The notes below the pieces were generated by a model. That model searched no databases, was not told the DNA's origin, and saw only the letters and a list, made by a program, of their open reading frames with translations. A program made the translations under genes and the position numbers. DNA of 64,000 nucleotides from an uncultured Collinsella sp. Lineage in GTDB: Bacteria; Actinomycetota; Coriobacteriia; Coriobacteriales; Coriobacteriaceae. Shown here in pieces: positions 16,089 through 25,170 of this stretch (position 1 is its first letter; each line of letters begins with the position of its first letter). The stretch covers positions 97,339 to 161,338 of the forward strand of contig CAUGJE010000004.1 in NCBI GenBank assembly GCA_959599915.1, written 5' to 3'.

Positions 16089-16964
16089 CTATACAAGACC
16101 CCAGGTCTTGACCTCTTGGTCGAGCCAGCCGTCGGCCAGGCGATCGCAAATCACCTGATCGACCACGGCCGAAAGGTCGCAGCCCTTCTTGGTCGCCACG
16201 CCGTAGCCCTGCTCGCCAAACTTGACCTCGGGCTGCAGCAGCTCAACAGTCTCGTTCATGTAGCCGGCCAGCGTGGAGCGGTCCATGGCAAAGACATCGA
16301 TATTGCCGGCGTCGAGCGAACTCTTGATGATGGGGTAGCCGCTAAAGGCCCTAAACTCGGGTTTACAGCTAAAGCCGTTGTCCTTGATCATCTGCTCAAT
16401 CAGTCCCTGCGTGGTGGCACCCTGGCTCACGCCAATGACCTTGCCGTCCAGGTCCTCAATCGAGGTAAAGCCCGAACGCTTCTTGACCATGAGTCCCACG
16501 TAGTCGGTACGGTACGGCGTCGAGAAATCCCAGCTCTTCTTGCGCTCGTCGGTGATGGTGTAGGTCGCCGCGACCACGTCAAGCTGGCCGTTATCGATCA
16601 GCGGGCCGCGCGTCTTGGGCGTTACGTCGGTAAACTCGACAAGCTCCTGGGCACGGGCCTCTTTGTAGCTCACGCCAAAGACGGCAGCGGCGATCTGGTA
16701 GCACAAATCGACTTCCATGCCCTCAAAGCGGCCCTTGGCGGTGTCGTAATAGCCATAGCCGGGAACGTCCTTCTTGACGCCGGCATTCAGATGACCACGC
16801 GACTTAATGGCCGCAAGCTTGGACCCCTTGTCGGAGCCCTCGCCGCTGGTAGAGTTGCCGCAACCGGTAAGCGCGGTCCCCGTCAGCGCAAGCATGCCGG
16901 CGCCAGCCAGCTGCAAAAAGTGACGGCGCGACACGGCCGCCCTCGTCATATCCGTCATGTCCAT
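16089..16964 (-). CDS. Amino-acid ABC transporter substrate-binding lipoprotein
   Basis: About 291 residues. The N-terminus has a twin-arginine-like SRRHFLQLAGAG leader followed by a lipobox LTGC, so the protein should be exported and lipid-anchored. The mature part is a type 2 periplasmic-binding domain (GKLAAIKSRGHLNAGVKKD-like opening, GRFEGMEVDLCYQIA, TITDERKKSWDFSTPY). Family members bind glutamate, glutamine or other polar amino acids; the sequence does not fix which. The start is ambiguous among GTG 16967, ATG 16964 and ATG 16958. It lies 8 bases after the ATPase stop. Confidence 0.9.
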   Translation of the reverse strand: MDMTDMTRAAVSRRHFLQLAGAGMLALTGTALTGCGNSTSGEGSDKGSKLAAIKSRGHLNAGVKKDVPGYGYYDTAKGRFEGMEVDLCYQIAAAVFGVSYKEARAQELVEFTDVTPKTRGPLIDNGQLDVVAATYTITDERKKSWDFSTPYRTDYVGLMVKKRSGFTSIEDLDGKVIGVSQGATTQGLIEQMIKDNGFSCKPEFRAFSGYPIIKSSLDAGNIDVFAMDRSTLAGYMNETVELLQPEVKFGEQGYGVATKKGCDLSAVVDQVICDRLADGWLDQEVKTWGLV

Positions 16965-16972
16965 CACCGCGC

Positions 16973-17704
16973 CTAGTGCAGAATCTTGGACAGGAACTCG
17001 CGGCAGCGCGGGTTCTCGGGGTTATCGAAGAAGTGCTCGGGCGTGCCCTCCTCCAGGATGCGGCCGTCCTCCATAAAGATGACGCGGTCGGCCACCTGGC
17101 GCGCAAAGCCCATCTCGTGCGTCACGCAGATCATGGTGATATCCTCCTGCGCGAGCTCAATCATAACGTCCAGGACTTCCTGGACCATCTCGGGGTCGAG
17201 CGCCGAGGTCGGCTCATCAAACAGGATGATGGGCTGCTTGGTGCACAGGGCACGGGCGATGGCGATGCGCTGCTGCTGACCACCCGAAAGGTTCTGCGGA
17301 TACTCGCCGGCCTTATGCGCCATGCCAACGCGCTTGAGCGCGGCGATGGCGATCTCGGTCGCCTCCTCCTTGCTCTTCTTTTGTAGCTTGATGGGCGCGA
17401 GCGTCAGGTTGCCGAGCACCGTCATGTTGGGATACAGGTTGAACTGCTGAAACACCATGGAGCTATACTTGCGGGCCATCTCCAGGTGATTCTTTTTGGT
17501 GAGCGGCGTACCGTCGATGATGACCTCGCCCGACGTGGGCTCCTCAAGATAGTCGACGCAACGGATGAGCGTCGACTTGCCCGAGCCGGAAGGCCCGATC
17601 ATTACGAGCTTCTCGCCGCGCTTGACGGTGAGGTTGATATCTTTGAGCACATGCAGGTCGCCAAAGTACTTGTTGAGATGCTTGATCTCGATCATGTCTG
17701 CCAT
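16973..17704 (-). CDS. Polar amino-acid ABC transporter ATPase (GlnQ type)
   Basis: A 243-residue ATPase with Walker [11 protein letters not shown]-loop [10 protein letters not shown], signature [16 protein letters not shown], Walker [15 protein letters not shown] and the switch His in CVTHEMGFA. The extended [12 protein letters not shown] segment after Walker B is typical of the GlnQ/HisP group. First gene of the importer operon: ATPase, lipoprotein, permease, permease. The ATG at 17704 has a GGAAGGGA site upstream. Confidence 0.95.
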   Translation of the reverse strand: MADMIEIKHLNKYFGDLHVLKDINLTVKRGEKLVMIGPSGSGKSTLIRCVDYLEEPTSGEVIIDGTPLTKKNHLEMARKYSSMVFQQFNLYPNMTVLGNLTLAPIKLQKKSKEEATEIAIAALKRVGMAHKAGEYPQNLSGGQQQRIAIARALCTKQPIILFDEPTSALDPEMVQEVLDVMIELAQEDITMICVTHEMGFARQVADRVIFMEDGRILEEGTPEHFFDNPENPRCREFLSKILH

Positions 17705-17817
17705 GAATGTCCCTTCCCTGCGTTTACACGAGTTGAACTATTGTACGGAAAGAACCACGTTCCCGCAGCCCACACTACATTCCCGTAAAGAACCCGCAAT
17801 CTTCCACCCACTCATTA

Positions 17818-17892
17818 GGCACTCATTGGGGACAGACTTAAATGAGCACCCAATGAGCGGGCACTCATTTAAGTCTGTCCCCAATGAGTGCC
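17818..17892. repeat. Perfect palindrome with 29-bp arms
   Basis: GGCACTCATTGGGGACAGAC then TTAAATGAG (17818-17846) is exactly inverted at 17864-17892, with a 17-base centre. The arm contains the GGGGACAG motif seen in other intergenic palindromes of this window. It lies between the divergent ends of the importer and YqeY genes. Confidence 0.85.
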
Positions 17893-17904
17893 CTTCAGCT
17901 GCCA

Positions 17905-17940
17905 TCAAAAAAGGGGCGCGACCTCGTGGTCAGCGCCCCT
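17905..17940 (-). terminator. Intrinsic terminator after the YqeY gene
   Basis: Stem AGGGGCGC / GCGCCCCT (17912-17919 with 17933-17940); on the minus strand it is followed by six T residues. Confidence 0.85.
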
Positions 17941-17967
17941 CAACATCAACTATGTGTCGGCCGGCAC

Positions 17968-18411
17968 TTACGCCAATTTTGCGCCGACGATCTTTGCCGC
18001 TGCCGGCTTGTCGAAGTTGCCGCCGGTGGCCTTGCCGAGTGCGCCCATAACCTGGCCCATCTGCTTCTTGGACGTGGCGCCCAGCTCGGCGATGACCTGC
18101 TCGATCAGAGCCTCGAGCTCCTCGCCCGAAACCTGCGCGGGCAGCAGGCTCTCCAGAATCTTGACCTGCTCGGTCAGGTTGTCGGTACGCTCCTGGTCGG
18201 TGCCGGCCTTGATGGACATCTCCAGCGTCTCGCTCGTCTGCTTAATCAGACGCTTGATCATGCTGTTGACGTCTTCCTCGGTCACATCGCGACGCTCGTT
18301 GACCTCGATGTTCTTCACTTCGGCCTTAACCTGGCGAATGATGGACAGGCGAACCTTGTCCTTGGCCTTCATGGCGGCGATCATTTCCTGCTGCAGCTCT
18401 TCGTTGGTCAT
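17968..18411 (-). CDS. GatB/YqeY domain protein
   Basis: A 147-residue, mostly helical protein of the YqeY family, which resembles the C-terminal tRNA-binding tail of GatB amidotransferase. Characteristic segments are MKAKDKVRLSIIRQVKAEVKN and the C-terminal TSKKQMGQVMGALGKATGG. The role of stand-alone YqeY is not settled; an accessory role in charged-tRNA handling is assumed. The ATG at 18411 was chosen over an in-frame TTG at 18417 because the GAGAGGAT site sits at proper distance. It lies downstream of the PrsA-like gene with a 54-base gap. Confidence 0.9.
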   Translation of the reverse strand: MTNEELQQEMIAAMKAKDKVRLSIIRQVKAEVKNIEVNERRDVTEEDVNSMIKRLIKQTSETLEMSIKAGTDQERTDNLTEQVKILESLLPAQVSGEELEALIEQVIAELGATSKKQMGQVMGALGKATGGNFDKPAAAKIVGAKLA

Positions 18412-18465
18412 CTGCAAATCCTCTCTAATAGCGTGGGCGGCACTCGCGCGAGCACCGCCCCATGA

Positions 18466-19686
18466 TTACTCAGTCGTCGACGAATCGTCGGTCGAACTCT
18501 TGGTGACGCCCTTCAGGCTCACGTTATAGGGTACGTCCTTGGGCATGGGATTGACGGTGATGTCAGCATCCTTCTTGTACTGCTCTAGCCACTCGCTATA
18601 CGCAGTGCTGGCCGCCTGCGTCTTCACCACGTTGGAGACGTACTTTTTGATGGCCTTGGGCACCTGGTTGATGTCATCGACCTGATTATCGACATGGAAG
18701 TAGTCGGTGCACTTGATGATGTGATAGCCGTACGTCGACTCGACCACGTCGCTCACATCGCCCTTGTTGAGCCCCTCGAGTGCCGTCTGGTAGCTGTCGA
18801 CAAAGGTGGTGAGCTTGTCCCAGCCCACGTCACCCTTCTTCTCCTTGGAGCCGGTGTCGTCGGAATACTGCTTCACGGCGTCTTCAAAGCTCAGCTCGCC
18901 GGAGTTGATCTTGTTCAGGCACTCCTGCGCCTTAGCCTTGGCGGCAGCCTTGTCCTCATCGGACGCATCGGAATCAACCTTGATCAGGATGTTCGACGAG
19001 CGGCGGGCATCGTTGTACTTCGACAGGTTCTCGTTGATGTAATCGACGATCTCGCTGTCCTTGGGCTTGCTGGTGGGCGCCACGGCATCTTTGAGCTTTT
19101 GCTGCGCCAGGCTCTCCTTGAGCGAGCTCTTATAGGTGTCCTCGGTGTAGCCGTAGGTCTTAAGGGTCTTCTTAAAGGTCTTGGCGCCGCCCGCGCTCTT
19201 GCATGCGTCCTTCCAAGCCTTCTCGACCTCCTCGTCCGACACCGTCACGCCGTTCTCCTTCTGTGCCTGTTGAAGCAGAATCTGCTGCGTGTAGGAGTCG
19301 ATGAGTTGCTTGCGGTACTTCTTGGGCGTGAGGTCGTTGTCGACCAGGTACTGCGCCCAGTCCTTGTCATTGGTGTAGCCGTAGGACGTGCGCATGCTCA
19401 TGATCTGCTTGGTCACGGTGTCCTCGGTGAGGTTGGTGCCGTTGATAGTGGCAGCTACACCGCCGGTAAGCTTGTAGCCCGAGGTATCCTCTGCCTGCGA
19501 CATCAGGCCGGAGCACGCCATGGCCGAGACGGAAAGCAGCATTGCCAGCACGCCGATGACCACCAGAACGATCTTGACGGTCTTGGACACGCGGGTCTTG
19601 CGCTGCTTCTTGCGAGAGCTGGAGGCGGCGCGAGCCTGCTGCTCGGGCGTCGGCTCGGGTGCGGGGTTCTTTTTCTTATTTGCCAT
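18466..19686 (-). CDS. Membrane-anchored peptidyl-prolyl isomerase (PrsA/SurA-like foldase)
   Basis: A 406-residue protein. A Lys/Arg-rich cytoplasmic N-tail of about 36 residues is followed by one hydrophobic segment (about 37-59). A SurA-N-like helical region comes next, then a parvulin domain (about 215-330) with RRSSNILIKVDS, ELSFEDAVKQYSDDTGSKEKKGDVGW and STYGYHIIKCTDYF. The C-tail is Ser/Thr/Asp rich. It should assist folding of secreted proteins on the outer membrane face. A cysteine after the hydrophobic segment (SAMACSG) lacks a good lipobox, so a simple membrane anchor is likelier. The ATG at 19686 replaces a longer frame without initiation signals. Confidence 0.88.
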   Translation of the reverse strand: MANKKKNPAPEPTPEQQARAASSSRKKQRKTRVSKTVKIVLVVIGVLAMLLSVSAMACSGLMSQAEDTSGYKLTGGVAATINGTNLTEDTVTKQIMSMRTSYGYTNDKDWAQYLVDNDLTPKKYRKQLIDSYTQQILLQQAQKENGVTVSDEEVEKAWKDACKSAGGAKTFKKTLKTYGYTEDTYKSSLKESLAQQKLKDAVAPTSKPKDSEIVDYINENLSKYNDARRSSNILIKVDSDASDEDKAAAKAKAQECLNKINSGELSFEDAVKQYSDDTGSKEKKGDVGWDKLTTFVDSYQTALEGLNKGDVSDVVESTYGYHIIKCTDYFHVDNQVDDINQVPKAIKKYVSNVVKTQAASTAYSEWLEQYKKDADITVNPMPKDVPYNVSLKGVTKSSTDDSSTTE

Positions 19687-19762
19687 AGTTGGCCTTTCGC
19701 ATAACGAATCGAACAAACGCCATTGTGTCACAACGCAGCCCCCGCGACAAAGGGGCAACCCT

Positions 19763-19816
19763 GGCACTTGGGGACGTTCCTTTTCTGCCGGCAGTTAGGG
19801 ACAGTCCCCAAGTGCC
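19763..19816. repeat. Palindrome with 13-bp arms between PrsA-like and EIIA genes
   Basis: GGCACTTGGGGAC (19763-19775) is inverted at 19804-19816 as GTCCCCAAGTGCC. The centre contains TTAGGGACAG, another GGGACAG-type motif. It ends 4 bases before the EIIA stop. Confidence 0.7.
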
Positions 19817-19820
19817 GGCT

Positions 19821-20285
19821 TTAAAAGTGGCGGCGGATGGCGTCGACCATGCCTTGGGGCGTGGTCTGGCCGAGCACATCGGCTGCGACGTCCGCGTCCA
19901 TAAAGATATTCATGAGCGCTTGCAGGGCCTCGACCTGGCCGCCCGGCTCGGCAATACCCAAATTGATGACGATCTGCGCCGGCACGGGGGCACCCATGCC
20001 GGCCATAGCATTGAACGTCACGGGCGCGGCGGGCTTTACCACCGCGATATAGGGCTTGGCCACAAACCCCGGGTCGGTGTGTGGGATGGCGATGTTGGCC
20101 GCCGGCATGGCAAGGCCCGTGGGATAGGCATCCTCGCGCGTGCGGACGGCGTCGAGCCAACCGGTGCAGATGTAGCCGCGTGGGGCAAGTTCGCCTTCGA
20201 GTCGCGCAAACACCTCGGCGGGCGTCGCGCACTCCCAATCAAAAAACACCAGCTCAGGCGTAAACAGTGCTTCGTTATCCGCCAT
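19821..20285 (-). CDS. PTS system EIIA component, fructose/galactitol type (PTS_EIIA_2)
   Basis: A 154-residue stand-alone EIIA domain. The phosphorylated histidine is expected at His69 in PAANIAIPHTDP. A GGQVEALQALMNIFMD segment and C-terminal helix complete the fold. EIIA accepts phosphate from HPr and passes it to an EIIB. No cognate EIIB or EIIC gene is adjacent, so it either serves a distant permease or acts in regulation. The start ATG at 20285 has a TTTGGAGG site. Confidence 0.85.
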   Translation of the reverse strand: MADNEALFTPELVFFDWECATPAEVFARLEGELAPRGYICTGWLDAVRTREDAYPTGLAMPAANIAIPHTDPGFVAKPYIAVVKPAAPVTFNAMAGMGAPVPAQIVINLGIAEPGGQVEALQALMNIFMDADVAADVLGQTTPQGMVDAIRRHF

Positions 20286-20350
20286 ACCGTCCTCCAAAGT
20301 TGCATGAGGGCCACAATGCTCAATATGATAGCGAAACGGGGTATGCAAGG

Positions 20351-20818
20351 TTAGCCGAGGATCCCGATGAGCTCGAGTGCGCGCGCGGGCGTCAAGCATA
20401 CCTCGGGCATCGTCTCCAACATGCGTCGGTCGCTCGTGACTACGTAGTCAACATCCGCCGTATCGCCCGAGGCGATAATGAGATTGTCCTCGAGGTCCGG
20501 CATGCGCTTGCCAAGCATGCGCGCCATCTCGCACTCCGCCATCGAAAGCGGGGAAGCCGTTGCCACCTGCATCATATGCTCGACGCATGCCCATGCAGCC
20601 GGACCGAACGAAGCGTTAATCCCATTCACATTCCGTCGAGCTAGACGCCGAGGCAAGATGTAGAACACGTCCTTTGCCGTCGTTGGCGCGTACAGAAGGT
20701 CGATCTTTCCCGCTTCGGCCAGTTCAACCAATCTTCTCACGTTGTCGAATGCGCCCTCTTGCAGGTAGTAATCAAGCCAAACATTCGTGTCCACCAAGAG
20801 CCGCTTTGCCTCGATCAT
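20351..20818 (-). CDS. PIN-domain toxin (VapC-like ribonuclease)
   Basis: A 155-residue PIN-domain protein. The first acidic residue is in LLVDTNVWLDYY (Asp10). Other expected acidic positions lie in MAECEMARM and DLEDNLIIASGDTADVDYVVTSDRRML. PIN toxins cleave RNA with a metal cluster held by these acids. The ATG at 20818 overlaps the antitoxin stop (ATGA), the usual translational coupling of toxin-antitoxin pairs, and was preferred over an upstream TTG. The target RNA is unknown. Confidence 0.88.
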   Translation of the reverse strand: MIEAKRLLVDTNVWLDYYLQEGAFDNVRRLVELAEAGKIDLLYAPTTAKDVFYILPRRLARRNVNGINASFGPAAWACVEHMMQVATASPLSMAECEMARMLGKRMPDLEDNLIIASGDTADVDYVVTSDRRMLETMPEVCLTPARALELIGILG

Positions 20819-21159
20819 CGGCAATTCGCCTCGATGTCGGCAATCATCGCGTCATACATATCATCTCGTACGGCATCCCAGTCTTCCGCAGATGATCCAC
20901 CTGGCGCAAAATCCGAAGCGCTTAGCCCCAACGAGGAAAAAGCTAGGCCACACCCCTGCTCGGCCAGGCTCTCCGCACGGGGCGCCTCGCGCTTATCCGC
21001 CACCATAAATCCCGGCAACGTTTGATGCTCGACAAGATAGACCCAAAGCGCACGAATAGCATCGCTCGCCCCCAATCCATTGCGAGTTAGGACCGCGTCG
21101 CCACCAGCCTTGAGCATAGGATCGATTCGCGTGTTGAGCTGCACCGTTGCTGTACCCAT
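20815..21159 (-). CDS. Antitoxin of PIN toxin pair (RelB/ribbon-helix-helix-like)
   Basis: A 114-residue protein whose N-terminus (TATVQLNTRIDPMLKAGGDA then VLTRNGLGASDAIRALW) fits a RelB/DinJ-type ribbon-helix-helix DNA-binding domain. The acidic C-terminal tail (about 80-114) would wrap the toxin. It precedes and overlaps the PIN toxin by 4 bases in the same operon. Such antitoxins also repress their own promoter. The ATG at 21159 has a GAGAGGAG site. Confidence 0.82.
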   Translation of the reverse strand: MGTATVQLNTRIDPMLKAGGDAVLTRNGLGASDAIRALWVYLVEHQTLPGFMVADKREAPRAESLAEQGCGLAFSSLGLSASDFAPGGSSAEDWDAVRDDMYDAMIADIEANCR

Positions 21160-21209
21160 AGCGGCTCCTCTCTATCTGCTAGCAGTATAGCAAACATGAA
21201 AGGCCACGC

Positions 21210-21242
21210 AAAAGGGCCCCGCCCGCACACGGACGAGGCCCT
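21210..21242 (-). terminator. Probable terminator after purN
   Basis: GGGCC / GGCCC-centred stem with GC-rich loop; on the minus strand it is followed by TTTTGCG. It lies about 70 bases past the purN stop. Confidence 0.55.
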
Positions 21243-21310
21243 ATCAGATTTCTTGGTTCTGATGAAGCTTTTACATCTCAAGGAAACCAAGGAGACCCTT
21301 TTTCAAGCGA

Positions 21311-22009
21311 CTAGCGCGCCGGGTCAACTGCCACCTTGCCGTTCTCCAGCACGTGGATGCGACCGTCGGCGAGCATTTGCACGACCTCGGGATACAGCAC
21401 GTGCTCAATCGCGTGGATGTGCTCCTCGAGCGTGTCGACATCCCAGCCCTCCTCAACAGCCAGCGCACGCTGGGCGATGATGGGGCCGTTGTCGTAGATC
21501 TCGTTGGCAAAGTGCACGGTCACGCCGGTCACCTTGACGCCGCGGGCAAACGCATCGTCAATCGCGTGGGCACCGGTAAAGCTCGGCAGCAGGGCCGGGT
21601 GCAGGTTGACCACACGGTTGGGGAACGCCGCCAGCAGCGGTGTATGCACCATGCGCATGTAGCCGGCCATGACCACATACTCGCAGCCGCGCTCGAGAAG
21701 CTCGTGCGCGATGATCTCGTCGGCGGCAATAGGGTCGGCGTAGACATCCTTGGACAGCGTAAGCGTCTGGATGCCCGCACGCTCTGCACGTTGCAGACCC
21801 TTGGCCGAAGGACGGCTCGACACCACAAGCTCAATAGAAGCGTTGAGCTTGCCGGCGGCAATCAGATCGATCAGCGCTTGCAGGTTGGTACCCGAACCGC
21901 TGATGAGCACACCGATCTTGAGCGGCTCAGCCGTATCGGTGCCAGTCGGACGGGTATAGGGCACAAAGTCCAGGCCCTCGGCAGCAGCCATCTGCTCGTT
22001 AGCGCTCAT
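21311..22009 (-). CDS. purN: Phosphoribosylglycinamide formyltransferase
   Basis: A 232-residue GAR transformylase transferring the formyl group of 10-formyl-THF to GAR in purine synthesis. Motifs are IGVLISGSGTNLQALID, MAGYMRMV, the catalytic region VVNLHPALLPSFTGAHAIDDA and GVTVHFANEIYDNGPII. There is an N-terminal extension of about 30 residues (MSANEQMAAAEGLDFVPYTR...) before the first strand. The start is fixed by an 11-base overlap with the end of purM, implying translational coupling. Confidence 0.96.
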   Translation of the reverse strand: MSANEQMAAAEGLDFVPYTRPTGTDTAEPLKIGVLISGSGTNLQALIDLIAAGKLNASIELVVSSRPSAKGLQRAERAGIQTLTLSKDVYADPIAADEIIAHELLERGCEYVVMAGYMRMVHTPLLAAFPNRVVNLHPALLPSFTGAHAIDDAFARGVKVTGVTVHFANEIYDNGPIIAQRALAVEEGWDVDTLEEHIHAIEHVLYPEVVQMLADGRIHVLENGKVAVDPAR

Positions 22010-23102
22010 CGGAGTACACGACCTTACCGGAACCCTCGACGCACTCGCCCACGCGGAACGGCTTCTCGCCCAGCGCGACCAGTGCCTCGGTCACGGCGGC
22101 CTCGTCCTCGGGGGCGACGATCAGACACAGGCCGACGCCCATGTTGAAGGTCTTGCATGCCTCGTTGGGCGCAAGCTCGGCCTGGCGCGACACGTAGGTG
22201 ATGACGGGCGGAACGTCCCAACCCATCTCGGCACCGTTGCGGGTGACCACGGCGTCGACGTCATCGGCGAGCGCACGGTTGAGGTTCTCGGTAATACCGC
22301 CGCCAGTGATGTGGGCGATGGCGTGCACGTTGGCGCCGCCGCGCAGCAGCTCCAGGATCGGCTTGACGTAGATGCGCGTGGGGGCCAACAGAGCGTCTGC
22401 CAGCGATGCACCGCCGAGCTCCTCGAGCGGACGGCTCAGCTCCTCGGCCTTAGCGACGGCCTCGGGCGTGCCCGGCTTAACGCCGTCGACGCCAATGACC
22501 TTACGCACGAGCGAGTAGCCGTTGGAGTGCACGCCGGTGGAAGGCAGGCCCAGGATCACATCGCCCGGGCGGACGTTTGCGGGGTCGAGCATCTTGGGAC
22601 GGTCGACGACGCCCACGGTAAATCCGGCAAGGTCGTAGTCGGCAGGAGCCATGACGCCCGGGTGCTCGGCCATCTCACCGCCCACGAGCGCGCAGCCCGC
22701 GAGCTTGCAGCCGTCGGCCACACCCTTGATAATCTTTGCCATGTGCTCGGCCTCGATGTGACCGATGGCAACGTAGTCCAGGAAGAACAGCGGCTCGGCG
22801 CCCGAAGCCAGAATATCGTTGACGCACATAGCGACCAGGTCCTGGCCAACCGTCTCGTGACGGTCCATGATCTGGGCGAGCACGAGCTTGGTGCCCACGC
22901 CGTCGGTACCGCTAATCAGGATCGGGTCTTCCATATCCTTGAGCGCGGCGGCCGAGAACAGGCCGCCAAAGCCGCCGATGCCACCGATAACCTCGGAACG
23001 GTTAGTGTCCTTGACCATCTGCTTAATCGCGTCGACGGCGCGACCGCCCTCGGCGGTGTCGACGCCGGCGTCCTCGTACGTCACATGCTTGCTGTCGCTC
23101 AT
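21999..23102 (-). CDS. purM: Phosphoribosylformylglycinamidine cyclo-ligase (AIR synthetase)
   Basis: A 367-residue AIR synthetase. Diagnostic segments are YEDAGVDTAEGGRAVDAIK, GGFGGLFSAAALKDMEDPIL, SGTDGVGTKLVLAQ, GCALVGGEMAEHPGVM and AHITGGGITENLNRAL. It closes the imidazole ring using ATP. It overlaps purN; purF lies upstream in the same direction but behind a palindromic repeat and a 157-bp gap, so purM-purN may have their own promoter. Confidence 0.97.
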   Translation of the reverse strand: MSDSKHVTYEDAGVDTAEGGRAVDAIKQMVKDTNRSEVIGGIGGFGGLFSAAALKDMEDPILISGTDGVGTKLVLAQIMDRHETVGQDLVAMCVNDILASGAEPLFFLDYVAIGHIEAEHMAKIIKGVADGCKLAGCALVGGEMAEHPGVMAPADYDLAGFTVGVVDRPKMLDPANVRPGDVILGLPSTGVHSNGYSLVRKVIGVDGVKPGTPEAVAKAEELSRPLEELGGASLADALLAPTRIYVKPILELLRGGANVHAIAHITGGGITENLNRALADDVDAVVTRNGAEMGWDVPPVITYVSRQAELAPNEACKTFNMGVGLCLIVAPEDEAAVTEALVALGEKPFRVGECVEGSGKVVYSDER

Positions 23103-23221
23103 CTGAGCCTTCCTCTCCCACTACCGTGGCGCCGCACGGGCGCCAAACGGTGCTCATAGTTGCGTTCATTTCGGCGCGCGCCATAACAGCACGCGCCGTC
23201 ATATCAACAAAACAGCAGGTG

Positions 23222-23260
23222 AAACCTACCAAAATAAACCTGTCCCTACATGGCAGGTTT
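23222..23260. repeat. Palindromic repeat with GGGACAGG core, copy C
   Basis: AAACCTACCAAAATAAACCT, GTCCC, then TACATGGCAGGTTT; almost identical to 10978-11014, 12 kb away, apart from the three or four bases between the arms. Its end touches the last base of the purF stop codon. Confidence 0.75.
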
Positions 23261-24930
23261 TAGGCCTCGCCGTGCTCCTCTTCCCAGCTGCGGTCGACAT
23301 ATTTCTCGACCACGGCGTCGTCGTCAAAGTGCAGCGGCTTGTCCAGGTTGCGGGGCTTAAAGCCCTCCATGAACTTGTCACGGCCAAAGCTCTCGGGAAT
23401 CGCCACGGGATAGCGGCCGGTAAAGCACGCGTCGCAGTAGCCGCCCTTGGGCATGACCTTCAGCAGACCCTCAACCGAAAGGAAGGCCAGCGAATCAGCG
23501 CCAATGTACTCGCAAATCTCGTCGACCGTCTTGTTGGCGCTGATAAGCTGCGACTGCACGTCGGTATCGATACCATAGAAGCACGGCCAGATGACCTCGG
23601 GCGAGTTGATGCGGATATGAATCTCCTTGGCGCCGGCGTTGCGCAGCATCTTGACGAGCTGCACCATGGTGGTGCCGCGCACGATGGAGTCGTCGATGAC
23701 GACCAGGCGCTTGCCCTCGATGTTGTCGCGCAGCGGGTTGAGTTTCATACGCACGCCCATGGCGCGCAGCTCCTGCGTGGGCTCGATAAACGTACGGCCC
23801 ACGTAGCGGTTCTTGATAAGGCCCTCGCCAAAGGGAATGCCGCTCTCGTGCGAATAGCCCTCCGCGGGCGGCAGGCCGGAGTCGGGCACGCCGATGACCA
23901 GGTCGGCCTCGACAGGCTCCTCATGTGCCAGCTGACGACCCATGTCGTAACGGCAGGCATAGACGCTCTTGCCGTTCATGATGGAGTCGGGGCGGGCGAA
24001 GTAGACCTGCTCAAAGATGCAGTTTGCGGGCTCTTCGGCGGCAGGCACGCCCTGCTCGGATACCAGACCATCGGCGCTGATGCGCAAGATCTCGCCGGGA
24101 CGGACGTCACGGACGTACTCGGCACCCACGATGTCGAGTGCGCAGGTCTCGGAGGCAACGACCCAGCCGCCGGCGCGCGTGACACGGACGGAGGAGTCGA
24201 CCGTCGCGGCGCCGTCCTGCGACGGCAGCTGCGAAACGGATGCGGCATCGGCCTGATCCAGGCCCTCGTCCACCAGCTTGCCCAGCACGAGCGGGCGAAT
24301 GCCGTGCGGATCGCGGAATGCGTAGAGCGCCTGCTCGTTGATGAGCGTCATGGCGTAGCCGCCGCGCACGAGCTCCATGGTCTTGCGAATGCCCTCGCGC
24401 AGATGACCCGTACGCTGGGTAAAGTAGCCGATAAGCTTGGTCGCGACCTCGGAATCCGAATTGGAGAGGAACGGCACGCCCAGCTCGATCAGCTGGCGGC
24501 GCAGCTCGTCGGTGTTGACCAGAGTGCCGTTGTGCGCGAGCGCGATAATGACGCTGTTGATAGTAGAAAGATGCGGCTGCGAGGCTTCCCAGCTCTTGGC
24601 ACCGGCGGTGCCATAGCGCACGTGGCCCACGGCCAGCTGACCGGAGAGCGTCGACAGGTCGGCGTTGGAGAACACGCGATCGAGCAGTCCCAGGTCCTTG
24701 CGAACCATAACCGTGCCGCCATCACCCACGGCGATTCCCGCCGATTCCTGGCCGCGATGCTGTAGCGCGCGCAGACCAAAGTACGTCAGTCGAGCCACGT
24801 CGCGATCGGGCGCCCACACACCAAAAATGCCGCATTCCTCATGCAGCTGGTCGGAGTCCAGATCATACGTCGACATGGTCTTCACCTGTCCCGCGGCGCG
24901 CTCGGCCGCGTGGATGGTTTCTTGAGACAT
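23260..24930 (-). CDS. purF: Amidophosphoribosyltransferase
   Basis: A 556-residue enzyme for the first step of purine synthesis (PRPP plus glutamine to phosphoribosylamine). The N-terminal nucleophile cysteine follows a propeptide of about 32 residues in LHEECGIFGVW, so it is probably autoprocessed. The Ntn glutaminase motifs GLRALQHRGQESAGI and HNGTLVNTDELR are present, and the PRPP loop VVIDDSIVRGTTM is C-terminal. Late Cys residues (GGYCDACFTG) suggest the Bacillus-like form with an iron-sulfur cluster. The ATG at 24930 has a GAGGGG site. A TATAAT-like -10 box lies at 24972-24977. Confidence 0.96.
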   Translation of the reverse strand: MSQETIHAAERAAGQVKTMSTYDLDSDQLHEECGIFGVWAPDRDVARLTYFGLRALQHRGQESAGIAVGDGGTVMVRKDLGLLDRVFSNADLSTLSGQLAVGHVRYGTAGAKSWEASQPHLSTINSVIIALAHNGTLVNTDELRRQLIELGVPFLSNSDSEVATKLIGYFTQRTGHLREGIRKTMELVRGGYAMTLINEQALYAFRDPHGIRPLVLGKLVDEGLDQADAASVSQLPSQDGAATVDSSVRVTRAGGWVVASETCALDIVGAEYVRDVRPGEILRISADGLVSEQGVPAAEEPANCIFEQVYFARPDSIMNGKSVYACRYDMGRQLAHEEPVEADLVIGVPDSGLPPAEGYSHESGIPFGEGLIKNRYVGRTFIEPTQELRAMGVRMKLNPLRDNIEGKRLVVIDDSIVRGTTMVQLVKMLRNAGAKEIHIRINSPEVIWPCFYGIDTDVQSQLISANKTVDEICEYIGADSLAFLSVEGLLKVMPKGGYCDACFTGRYPVAIPESFGRDKFMEGFKPRNLDKPLHFDDDAVVEKYVDRSWEEEHGEA

Positions 24931-25170
24931 GGCATCCCCTCAGAGCCTCGTTATTTGGCGTTACCTGCCCTATTATACGCACGGCAAGACAAGCACTCCC
25001 GCGCATGAACAGCGCTTTTTAAAAGCCCACCGAGCTTATAATCCGTTTTGCAGCCAAACATTTTATTGGGCAACCGCCTCGGGGCCGACGATCCCGCATA
25101 CTTTCGTTACGACGCGTCTCGCCCGCCGTTGGGGCTTGCATTGTTGCAATTGGGACGTTCGTCCTGTCTT

